From positions 1-5,962 of the forward strand of contig CANRFD010000082.1 of assembly GCA_947629845.1 (NCBI GenBank): a stretch of DNA of 5,962 nucleotides, written 5' to 3'. The notes beneath the pieces were generated by a model, which worked only from the letters and a program-made list of their open reading frames with translations, did no database searches and had not been told where the DNA came from. A program made the position numbers and the translations under genes. Source of the DNA: an uncultured Clostridia bacterium. GTDB lineage: Bacteria; Bacillota; Clostridia; Christensenellales; Borkfalkiaceae. This document shows, piece by piece, positions 1 to 4,575 of the stretch. Position 1 is the stretch's first letter; every line of letters begins with the position of its first letter.

Positions 1-1697
1 TCGGCATAGAGCGCCTTGAGATCGAACGCCATCTTGCGGAGGGAGGCGCGGACGCGGGCTTTGACGCGCTCGAACTCGCCGCCGCCGATCTTGGAGAGGG
101 TGGGATTGTCCCCGCCCATGTACTTGGAGAGGGCGTCCATCTGCTCGACGGGGACGTAGAGGACGTCGCCGTCCTTATATTCGAGGGCGATGTACTCCTT
201 GGTGCCGTCCGTCGTCTCGATCTTTTTGGTGCCCGTGATGCGCCCCACGCCGTAATTTTCGTGCACGGCGTAGTCCCCCACCTCGGGCGCGACGAAGAAG
301 TCGCCGCGGCGCTTTTTGATGCGGCGCTCCTTGGGCGCCTTGGTGAACAGGTCGTTGGTGCCGATGACGGCGAGCTTGCATTCGTGCAGCAAAAAGCCGT
401 GCTCGAGCGCATCGCCGACGGCGGCGACGCCGCGGAAGCCCTCGATGGACTTGGGCACGGGTTCGTAGGTGATGTTCTGTTCGGAAAGTTCCTCCTCCAT
501 CCGCCGCGCGCGCTCGGGCGTGCCGCACCACAGGAGGACGCGGTAGCCCGTCTGCTTCCACACGCGGATGTCGGCGGCGAGGTCGGGCAAGGAATTGAGA
601 TACCGCCGCACGGGGGGCGCGTTCAGATTGAACATGCGCAGGGGGTTGAAAAAGCCCACGTTGCCCGCGAACGTCTGGAGCGCGAGCGTGCGGAAGGAGG
701 TGAAGTCGGAGATGTGCTCGCGGGGGACGTACTGCCGCAGGGAGAACTCCATCGCCTCGCCGCCCGCACGCAATTCGCGGAAGCGTTCGGCGTGCTCGCG
801 GTACAGGCCGTCGAGCTTATCGGCGATGAGCTTGGTTTCGTCGAAGATGACGAGGGCATCCCCGAAGAGGGCGCGGGGCTCCACGCTGTTTTTGAGCAGC
901 GGCAGGAGGAAGTCCGAGCGGTAGCCCTCCGCCTCGAGATTTTCCTTTAAGGTGCGGAGGCGTTCCCGCACGGCGGCGGGGGCGGCGGAAATTTCCCCCG
1001 AGAGGGCGGCGGCGATAAACTGTTCGTCCCCCTCCGAGAGGCAGGCGTCGGTCGCGGCGGAGATGTCGACGGCGGCAAGCTGGGGGTAGCGTTCCCCCGT
1101 CACCTCGTCGTACGGCTTGATGGCCTCCACCTCGTCGCCGAAGAAATCGACGCGCATGGGGTGGGCTTCCCCCACCGGATAGATGTCGAGAATGTCGCCG
1201 CGGACGGCAAAGGCGCCCGGCGTCTCCACGTCGTACTCGCGGGAATAGCCCGCGGCGGAGAGGGCGTCGACGAGGGCGCGCATGTCCGTCTCCTTGCCCG
1301 CTTCGAGGTGAAAGACGGGAAGGCGGGCGGGCGCGAGCTGGACGAGGGCCTCGATGTCGGCGACGAGCACGTCTGCGCCGTCCTGCCACTCCCGCAAGGC
1401 GCGGAGGCGGCGATAGAGGGCGTCTTTGGAAGCCGCTTTTCTGTAGAGGAGGACTTCGTCTTTGGCGCAAAGAAGGGCGCACCTCTTGCCCGAGAGCGCG
1501 CCGATGGACTCGGCGGCACGCCTTGCGGTGAGCGCATCCGCCGTGATATAGACCGCCCGTCCGCGGACGAGCGACGCGAGGAAGTATTTTACGGGATCGG
1601 AGACGCCGAATACCGCCGTGGGGACGCCCGTTTCGATCGCGGCGCCGACGAGGGGGTATTCCCCTCCCACCCGTTCAAAGGAAAAAAAGCCTTTCAT
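1..1697 (-). CDS. mfd: Transcription-repair coupling factor Mfd, N-terminal half (runs off left edge)
   Basis: Mfd removes RNA polymerase stalled at DNA lesions and recruits UvrA for nucleotide excision repair. Only the first 565 codons are present; the family is usually 1,130-1,180 residues, so the superfamily 2 DNA translocase motor and the C-terminal autoinhibitory domain lie outside the window. Reading from ATG at 1697, the frame stays open to the left edge. Seen in order: a UvrB-like N-terminal module, with the family signature FAVRGDILDIYPVGE at residues 163-177 followed by VDFFGDE (183-189), then FDETKLIADKL in the UvrB-like domain; a middle linker domain; and the CarD-like RNA-polymerase-interacting domain from about residue 474 (GDYAVHENYGVGRI), with LYVPVEQM at 513-520 at the site that contacts the polymerase beta subunit. 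The start overlaps the pth stop as ATGA, so translation is probably coupled to pth. No promoter of its own is visible. The identification is firm. Confidence 0.97.
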   Translation of the reverse strand, partial: MKGFFSFERVGGEYPLVGAAIETGVPTAVFGVSDPVKYFLASLVRGRAVYITADALTARRAAESIGALSGKRCALLCAKDEVLLYRKAASKDALYRRLRALREWQDGADVLVADIEALVQLAPARLPVFHLEAGKETDMRALVDALSAAGYSREYDVETPGAFAVRGDILDIYPVGEAHPMRVDFFGDEVEAIKPYDEVTGERYPQLAAVDISAATDACLSEGDEQFIAAALSGEISAAPAAVRERLRTLKENLEAEGYRSDFLLPLLKNSVEPRALFGDALVIFDETKLIADKLDGLYREHAERFRELRAGGEAMEFSLRQYVPREHISDFTSFRTLALQTFAGNVGFFNPLRMFNLNAPPVRRYLNSLPDLAADIRVWKQTGYRVLLWCGTPERARRMEEELSEQNITYEPVPKSIEGFRGVAAVGDALEHGFLLHECKLAVIGTNDLFTKAPKERRIKKRRGDFFVAPEVGDYAVHENYGVGRITGTKKIETTDGTKEYIALEYKDGDVLYVPVEQMDALSKYMGGDNPTLSKIGGGEFERVKARVRASLRKMAFDLKALYA

Positions 1698-2257
1698 GCG
1701 TTGTATTTTGTCATGACGAGGTCAAAATTCTCCCCGCGGGCGATGGCGAGCGCGGCCTCTGCCGCACGGCGGCACGCCGATGTGAACAGCTCGTAGTCCT
1801 CCTTCTTCACGTCGGAGAGAACGTAGTTGATGAGCGGGATATCCACGGCTTCGTCGCGGATGCCGATGCGGACGCGGGCAAACCCCGTGAGCCCCGTTTC
1901 GGCAATGACCGAACGCATGCCGTTGTGCGTGCCCGCGCTGCCCGAAGGCCGCACGCGGACGTGACCCTTGGGGAGATCGTAATCGTCGTAAATGACGACG
2001 AGCTCCCTTTCCGTGAGCTTGTACTTGCCCATGAGCTGCTTGACGGCGCGGCCCGAGGCGTTCATGTAGGTGAGAGGACGGGCGACGACGATCTTTTCGC
2101 CGCCGATGTAGCCCTCCGCGACGCTCGCCTCGCACTCCTTCTTTTTGAATTTTACGCCGAGAAGCCCCGCGACGTCTCCCGCCGCGAGGAAGCCCATGTT
2201 GTGAAAGGTCTTTGCGTATTTTTCCTCGGGATTGCCGAGGCCGACAATGAGAAACAT
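1694..2257 (-). CDS. pth: Peptidyl-tRNA hydrolase
   Basis: This cytoplasmic esterase cleaves the bond between peptide and tRNA on peptidyl-tRNAs that drop off the ribosome, recycling tRNA. The product is 187 residues, the normal bacterial length. It begins MFLIVGLGNPEEKY. Residues expected in the active site are visible: N9, the catalytic H19 (in TFHNMGF), N66 (in TYMNASG), D91 (in YDDYDLPKG) and N112 (in GSAGTHNGM). The open frame extends 71 codons further upstream to 2470, but that extension translates the repeat DNA and a hairpin, and the recognisable protein starts exactly at 2257, so the shorter start is chosen. Its ribosome site is weak (GGAAAA about 7 nt upstream). It overlaps mfd by 4 bp and is separated from prs by 447 bp. 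One oddity is F18, where most homologues have arginine (TRHN). Confidence 0.96.
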   Translation of the reverse strand: MFLIVGLGNPEEKYAKTFHNMGFLAAGDVAGLLGVKFKKKECEASVAEGYIGGEKIVVARPLTYMNASGRAVKQLMGKYKLTERELVVIYDDYDLPKGHVRVRPSGSAGTHNGMRSVIAETGLTGFARVRIGIRDEAVDIPLINYVLSDVKKEDYELFTSACRRAAEAALAIARGENFDLVMTKYNA

Positions 2258-2283
2258 ATGCTTTTCCGTAATGCGTTTTGGGA

Positions 2284-2310
2284 AAAGCCGCCGCTCATCG
2301 CGGCGGCTTT
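2284..2310 (-). terminator. Strong hairpin just upstream of pth; terminator or leader hairpin
   Basis: AAAGCCGCCGC (2284-2294) pairs perfectly with GCGGCGGCTTT (2300-2310) around a 5-nt loop, an 11-bp stem. Read on the minus strand, the stem is followed by TTTTCCC and then, 26 nt after the stem, the pth start codon. It could end transcripts arriving from prs, or act in the pth leader. On the plus strand it is followed by TTTCTTCTTT, but no plus-strand gene lies upstream for it to serve. The stem is seen directly; the function is inferred. Confidence 0.55.
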
Positions 2311-2336
2311 CTTCTTTGTTGTATTTTGGCTTGGAA

Positions 2337-2384
2337 CACCCCACCCCCGTCTCTTCGAGACACCTCCTCGGGAGGGGGCAAGGG
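2337..2384. repeat. Palindromic repeat core, copy A (double hairpin)
   Basis: Two short hairpins lie in tandem: GTCTC-TTC-GAGAC at 2349-2361 and CCTCC-TCG-GGAGG at 2363-2375. They are preceded by CACCCC and followed by CAAGGG. The same layout, CACCCC then hairpin, hairpin and CAAGGG, occurs in copy B at 2624-2678 with different stem sequences. This is the pattern of a dispersed palindromic repeat whose stems vary by compensating changes. The layout resembles intergenic repeats I recall from gut Clostridia, but family membership is not verified. Confidence 0.6.
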
Positions 2385-2597
2385 CGGACTTCGTTCGGGG
2401 AAGATACGCTCGGCTCCTGCGGAGCCTCGGTATGAGGAAAGGCGCTGCACGGCGGCAGAGGTAACCGCATTCCCCTCCTTGCTGTAAATTACTGCGCGGA
2501 GCAAAACCACGCTTTTACGGCAGCGCACTTGCGGCTTAATGACTTTGAGAACGAACTATTCGCGGGCGAACTGCGGAGAGATGCACAAATTCAGTCC

Positions 2598-2702
2598 TCA
2601 CGGAAAAATATTTTGCGCTCTTCCACCCCTTTCCCCCTCGCAAGCGAGGGTACTTTCCCCTCGAGGGGACAGCAAGGGCTCGGCGCAAAAGATTTTTCGT
2701 GA
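2598..2702. repeat. Inverted-repeat element next to prs stop (contains palindromic core, copy B)
   Basis: The outer arms, 2598-2618 and 2683-2702, are near-perfect inverted repeats of about 20 bp: 19 of 20 positions pair, with one bulged G at 2603 and one A/C difference. They enclose two hairpins: CCCTCG-CAAG-CGAGGG (2635-2650) and the 12-bp perfect palindrome CCCCTCGAGGGG (2657-2668). The right arm ends two bases from the prs stop codon, so on the prs transcript the whole element would fold as a branched stem-loop at the very start of the 3' untranslated region. It may end or stabilise the prs mRNA, or be a miniature mobile element. No classic hairpin plus U-tract terminator is seen. Confidence 0.7.
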
Positions 2703-2704
2703 AA

Positions 2705-3652
2705 TCAGTCGTAAATTTTGCTCATCGGTTTATCGAGGTAGACGTTCTCGATCGCAGCGGCGAAAATATCCGCCGTGGAGAGGATGCGCATCTTGGGCAG
2801 ACGCTTTTCGGGCGGGAGCTGGATGGTATCGAGCATGACGAGCTCGTCGATGGCGGATCTTTCCAGCCGCTCGATGGCGGGGCCCGACAGGACGGCGTGC
2901 GTGCAGCATGCCTTGATCTCCTTCGCGCCCGCGGCGACGAGCGCCTCCGCGCCCTGCACGATGGTGCCTGCGGTATCGATCATGTCGTCCACGAGAAGGC
3001 AGCGTTTGCCCTTGACAGTACCGATGATGTTCATGACTTCCATCACGTTGGCGCGCGGACGGCGCTTATCGATGATGGCGAGCGGGCAGCCGAGGCGTTC
3101 CGCCACCTTGCGGGAACGGTTGACCGACCCGATATCGGGCGAGACGACGATGAAGTCGTCCCCGAGTTTATCCGCATAATAGCTGTAGAGCAGGGGGCCG
3201 CCGAGGAGATTATCCACGGGGATATTGAAAAAGCCCTGTATCTGCGCGGCGTGAAGATCCATGGTGAGCACGCGGTCGGCTCCCGCCGAGGTGAGAAGAT
3301 CGGCGACGAGTTTTGCCGTGATGGGGTCGCGCGAGCGGGCCTTTCTATCCTGACGGGCGTAGCCGAAGTAGGGAACTACGGCGGTGACGCGCCCCGCGGA
3401 CGCACGCTTGGCGGCGTCGATCATGATGAGAAGTTCCATCAAATTGTCGTTCACGGGAGCCGACGTGGACTGGATGATGAAGAGATCCCTTCCGCGCACC
3501 GTCTCCGCGATGTGGACGGACGTTTCGCCGTCGGAAAACTTGGTCACTTCTACTTCGCCGAGACTCGTGTTCAGCTTGGCTGCGATCGCCTTGGCGAGGG
3601 GCAGGTTGGAATTGCCCGCAAACAACTTGATTTCGTTACCGTGCGTGATCAT
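2705..3652 (-). CDS. prs: Ribose-phosphate pyrophosphokinase (PRPP synthetase)
   Basis: The enzyme transfers pyrophosphate from ATP to ribose 5-phosphate, making PRPP for purine, pyrimidine, histidine and NAD synthesis in the cytosol. The 315-residue length matches bacterial class I enzymes. Visible motifs: FSDGE (39-43) near the ATP site, the flexible loop YARQDRKARSRDP (98-110), the catalytic-region histidine H134 in TMDLHAAQIQGFF, the catalytic-loop residues K196 and R198 in DKRRP, and the PRPP-binding loop VDDMIDTAGT (221-230). The ATG at 3652 is supported by AAGGAAA (3659-3665 on the plus strand) 6 nt upstream and by the promoter just beyond. It is transcribed alone from that promoter; a 447-bp gap separates it from pth downstream. 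A close homologue of the B. subtilis enzyme is clear from motif spacing. Confidence 0.98.
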   Translation of the reverse strand: MITHGNEIKLFAGNSNLPLAKAIAAKLNTSLGEVEVTKFSDGETSVHIAETVRGRDLFIIQSTSAPVNDNLMELLIMIDAAKRASAGRVTAVVPYFGYARQDRKARSRDPITAKLVADLLTSAGADRVLTMDLHAAQIQGFFNIPVDNLLGGPLLYSYYADKLGDDFIVVSPDIGSVNRSRKVAERLGCPLAIIDKRRPRANVMEVMNIIGTVKGKRCLLVDDMIDTAGTIVQGAEALVAAGAKEIKACCTHAVLSGPAIERLERSAIDELVMLDTIQLPPEKRLPKMRILSTADIFAAAIENVYLDKPMSKIYD

Positions 3653-3690
3653 ATTCTGTTTCCTTCGCGTATTTTCCTGCGTGCAGACCT

Positions 3691-3719
3691 ATTGTACTTA
3701 TTTTGGGCGGGTTCGTCAA
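3691..3719 (-). promoter_or_regulatory. Sigma-A-type promoter of prs
   Basis: On the minus strand a -35 box TTGACG (plus-strand 3714-3719) and a -10 box TACAAT (3691-3696) are separated by exactly 17 bp. Transcription should begin near 3684, giving a leader of about 30 nt that contains the prs ribosome site. Each box differs from consensus at one position. No operator or riboswitch-like structure is visible in the short leader. Confidence 0.85.
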
Positions 3720-3748
3720 ACGTTTCGGGGGGGTGTTTGGGAAATTCC

Positions 3749-3763
3749 TTACTTTCTCGCGAC
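3749..3763. repeat. 15-bp direct repeat, left copy
   Basis: TTACTTTCTCGCGAC is identical to 4561-4575, in the same orientation. The right copy encodes the last codons and stop of the malic enzyme gene (VARK-stop); this left copy lies in non-coding DNA 30 bp from the -35 box of prs. The sequences diverge at once on both sides. A gene 3' end duplicated at a distance is the footprint expected of site-specific integration, but a 15-bp match can also be chance. Confidence 0.5.
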
Positions 3764-3802
3764 GGCGGTTTGGGAAAACATGAGCCCGAGCCGGGCACCA
3801 AT

Positions 3803-3828
3803 AAAAAACCGACGGGAAACTCAATCGG
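3803..3828 (-). terminator. Weak possible terminator of the XRE gene
   Basis: On the minus strand, CCGA (3825-3828) overlapping the end of the XRE gene can pair with TCGG (3809-3812), followed at once by six T residues (3803-3808). The stem is only 4 bp with a 12-nt loop, so it is weak. A second hairpin, GCCCG-GCT-CGGGC (3784-3796), lies just downstream and is followed by TCATGTTTT. Either or both could end the short transcript before the prs promoter. Confidence 0.3.
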
Positions 3829-4021
3829 CTACGCCCAACAGATAGTCTGTGGTTTCACCGAAAAAACCGGCGAGCAGTATGATAGCCGAAGCTGTCGGTT
3901 CGGTTTTGCCGAGTTCCCACTTCGCGATCGCCGATTGGCTGATCCCCACGGCGCGGGCAAGCTGCATTTGGCTCATTTCGTGCGCTACGCGCAATTCCTT
4001 TAAGCGATCCTTAAATTTCAC
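3821..4021 (-). CDS. Small XRE/Cro-CI-family DNA-binding regulator
   Basis: A 66-residue single-domain helix-turn-helix protein, the whole length being the HTH_3 fold: DRLKELR in helix 1, MSQMQLARAVG (16-26) as helix 2, ISQSAIAKWELG (27-38) as the recognition helix, and the family-typical ending FFGETTDYLLG. It has no sensor, protease or membrane domain. The GTG at 4021 is chosen because the family typically begins a few residues before this helix; the frame is open to a TTG at 4063, adding 14 residues (an 80-residue form). Neither start has a clear ribosome site, and a possible TAATAT -10 box (4032-4037) would make the mRNA almost leaderless. It is divergent from the zinc-ribbon gene, with two dyads between them, so it probably represses that gene and itself. 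The signal it answers to is unknown. Family is certain; exact start is not. Confidence 0.85.
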   Translation of the reverse strand: MKFKDRLKELRVAHEMSQMQLARAVGISQSAIAKWELGKTEPTASAIILLAGFFGETTDYLLGVAD

Positions 4022-4042
4022 ACCATAAAATATATTACATTT

Positions 4043-4058
4043 AAGTCTAAAAATACTT
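4043..4058. promoter_or_regulatory. Operator-like dyad O2
   Basis: AAGTCTAAAAATACTT has arms AAGT and ACTT separated by 8 bp, the same arm and spacing pattern as O1 at 4062-4077, with centres 19 bp apart. It reaches into the -35 box of the plus-strand promoter and lies upstream of the XRE start. It is a less symmetric copy, presumably a weaker site for the XRE protein. Confidence 0.6.
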
Positions 4059-4085
4059 GACAAGTCTTATTAGACTTGATATAAT
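4057..4085 (+). promoter_or_regulatory. Perfect consensus sigma-A promoter of the zinc-ribbon gene
   Basis: TTGACA (4057-4062), a 17-bp spacer and TATAAT (4080-4085) match the bacterial housekeeping consensus at all twelve positions. Transcription should begin near 4092, giving a leader of about 23 nt that contains the AAAGGAG ribosome site at 4102-4108. A promoter this strong on a small accessory gene, overlaid by the two operator-like dyads, implies tight repression. Confidence 0.92.
4061..4078. promoter_or_regulatory. Operator-like dyad O1 within the promoter spacer
   Basis: CAAGTCT (4061-4067) and AGACTTG (4072-4078) form a perfect 7-bp inverted repeat around TATT. It fills the spacer between the -35 and -10 boxes, overlapping the last bases of the -35, so a bound protein would block RNA polymerase. 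The neighbouring XRE protein is the obvious binder, but that is inference. Confidence 0.7.
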
Positions 4086-4114
4086 GACATCAAAAATCCA
4101 CAAAGGAGAAAGTT

Positions 4115-4267
4115 ATGATAGTGGTAGTTATTGCAATGTCAATCGTAGTCGTGGCAGCGATTGCATTGTTCTTTACCGTGAAGCGGGTGATAAGACGGAA
4201 TCAAACGAGATGCCATCAATGCAAAACAAAGTACAATTTGGACAGTGATGTAGATTGCGCGTGGTAA
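4115..4267 (+). CDS. Small membrane-anchored protein, N-terminal part of a split zinc-ribbon protein
   Basis: A 50-codon frame begins at ATG 4115, six nt after a strong AAAGGAG site and about 23 nt from a perfect promoter, so it is surely translated. Residues 2-22 (IVVVIAMSIVVVAAIALFFTV) form one membrane segment, followed by the positive stretch KRVIRR, which predicts a cytoplasmic C-terminus. Then comes a first zinc-knuckle pair, C33-x2-C36, in RCHQCKTKYNLDSDVDCAW. The frame stops there, in the middle of what looks like a zinc ribbon; the second cysteine cluster lies in the adjoining frame (4249-4440). One extra base between 4249 and 4264 would join them into about 108 residues. I do not recognise the family. 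Either the gene is broken, or a base is missing in the assembly, or the short form is the product. Confidence 0.72.
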   Translation: MIVVVIAMSIVVVAAIALFFTVKRVIRRNQTRCHQCKTKYNLDSDVDCAW

Positions 4268-4440
4268 GCACCCATACCACGGAGCACAATTTTTATCATG
4301 ATGTAGCTTTTAATTGCAAATGCAGCCACTGTGGAAGGGAGAAGTACTTTCAGCACTCATTTAAGACTTGCTCTGCCCATGGAAATAATACGTTTGCCAA
4401 ACCCCTCGAGGAAGCAATCCGCTCTTATTTCTTATTATGA
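4255..4440 (+). pseudogene. C-terminal zinc-ribbon part of the split protein (frame -1)
   Basis: This frame is open from 4249 to the TGA at 4438-4440 and could start only at TTG 4255 or GTG 4261, with no ribosome site before either. Numbered from TTG 4255, it encodes C21-x-C23-x2-C26 in NCKCSHCGREKYF, a zinc-ribbon second knuckle with hydrophobic strands on both sides (HDVAFNCKC, KYFQHSFKTC), then a charged C-terminus ending EEAIRSYFLL. It lacks the first metal-binding pair, which sits at the end of the preceding frame, and the two overlap by a few codons. The likeliest reading is one gene, 4115-4440, interrupted by a frameshift. A translationally coupled second small protein is the alternative. 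Base composition is low in GC like the rest of the islet. Confidence 0.6.
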
Positions 4441-4488
4441 TTGCGTCGTGCCGAAATAACGCTTGTTTTCACGGATATTTTGAAAAGA

Positions 4489-4520
4489 CGAAAAAGCCTC
4501 CCGAGCGGGAGGCCTTTTCG
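4489..4520. terminator. Bidirectional intrinsic terminator between convergent genes
   Basis: GCCTCCC (4496-4502) pairs with GGGAGGC (4507-4513) around a GAGC loop. Past one mismatch, the flanking CGAAAA and TTTTCG also pair, so A/T tracts border both sides. On the plus strand the stem runs into CTTTTCG, ending the zinc-ribbon transcript that stops at 4440. On the minus strand it runs into TTTTTCGTCTTTT, ending the malic enzyme transcript. The position between convergent genes fits a shared terminator. Confidence 0.88.
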
Positions 4521-4560
4521 TTCAAACCAAACTGCCGCGGCGGGAAATGCGCGCGGTTTT

Positions 4561-4575
4561 TTACTTTCTCGCGAC
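4561..4575. repeat. 15-bp direct repeat, right copy (malic enzyme 3' end)
   Basis: This is an exact match to 3749-3763, same orientation. On the minus strand it reads GTC GCG AGA AAG TAA, the last four codons and stop of the malic enzyme gene. If the left copy arose by integration, the gene's end was preserved intact, as is typical for elements using gene 3' ends as attachment sites. Confidence 0.5.

Larger units (their letters stand above)
2258..2704. other. Repeat-rich intergenic gap between prs and pth
   Basis: This 447-bp gap contains no gene I can support. From left to right it holds the perfect hairpin before pth (2284-2310), a palindromic repeat core (2337-2384), a small hairpin GGCTCC-TGC-GGAGCC (2412-2426), about 170 bp without recognisable structure (2427-2597), and a long inverted-repeat element (2598-2702) against the prs stop. 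Several open frames cross it on both strands, but they translate proline/arginine-rich repeat DNA. I found no convincing sigma-A promoter for pth here, so whether pth-mfd is read from prs or from its own start is unresolved. Confidence 0.7.
3749..4575. mobile_element. Candidate acquired islet bounded by direct repeats
   Basis: The segment between the two 15-bp repeats has a repeat-to-repeat unit of 812 bp. It holds the XRE regulator, the divergent control region, the frameshifted zinc-ribbon gene and a bidirectional terminator. Base composition supports foreign origin: 162 of 420 bases (about 39%) are G or C from 4021 to 4440, against 38 of 60 in a sampled line of the malic enzyme gene. It interrupts a run of minus-strand housekeeping genes with the only plus-strand gene of the window. 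No integrase or transposase is present, so if mobile it moved in trans or is a remnant. Confidence 0.4.

Noticed and set aside
261..950. Long plus-strand frame (229 residues) opposite mfd
   Set aside because: It is the mirror of the mfd reading frame in GC-rich DNA. It has no ribosome site, no recognisable domain, and mfd is unmistakable on the other strand.
2258..2470. 71-residue N-terminal extension of pth
   Set aside because: It translates the hairpin and palindromic repeat. Pth homology and normal length begin at 2257. An SD-like GGAGG precedes ATG 2470 but sits too close to it.
2295..2528. 77-residue minus-strand frame in the prs-pth gap
   Set aside because: It spans repeat copy A, has a proline/arginine-rich composition typical of translated repeats, and no clear ribosome site.
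2657..2668. Palindrome CCCCTCGAGGGG as a stand-alone operator
   Set aside because: It sits inside the inverted-repeat element downstream of prs and has a counterpart in repeat copy A, so it is better read as a repeat hairpin.
3735..3777. Direct repeat of GTTTGGGAAA at 3735-3744 and 3768-3777, straddling the left 15-bp repeat
   Set aside because: Ten bases is within chance expectation for a window this size, and no matching copy lies near the right 15-bp repeat.
2699..4003. 434-residue plus-strand frame opposite prs, running through the intergenic and XRE region
   Set aside because: It is antisense to prs and the XRE gene and crosses the prs promoter. The protein is low-complexity, arginine/aspartate-rich and resembles nothing known to me.
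4057..4248. 63-residue plus-strand frame overlapping the promoter and small membrane gene
   Set aside because: It begins on the -35 box, before the predicted transcript start. The AAAGGAG-ATG at 4115 in another frame is the real gene.
4249..4267. Programmed -1 ribosomal frameshift joining the two zinc-ribbon frames
   Set aside because: No X-XXY-YYZ slippery heptamer or clear downstream stem-loop is visible in the overlap, so a plain indel is the simpler explanation.
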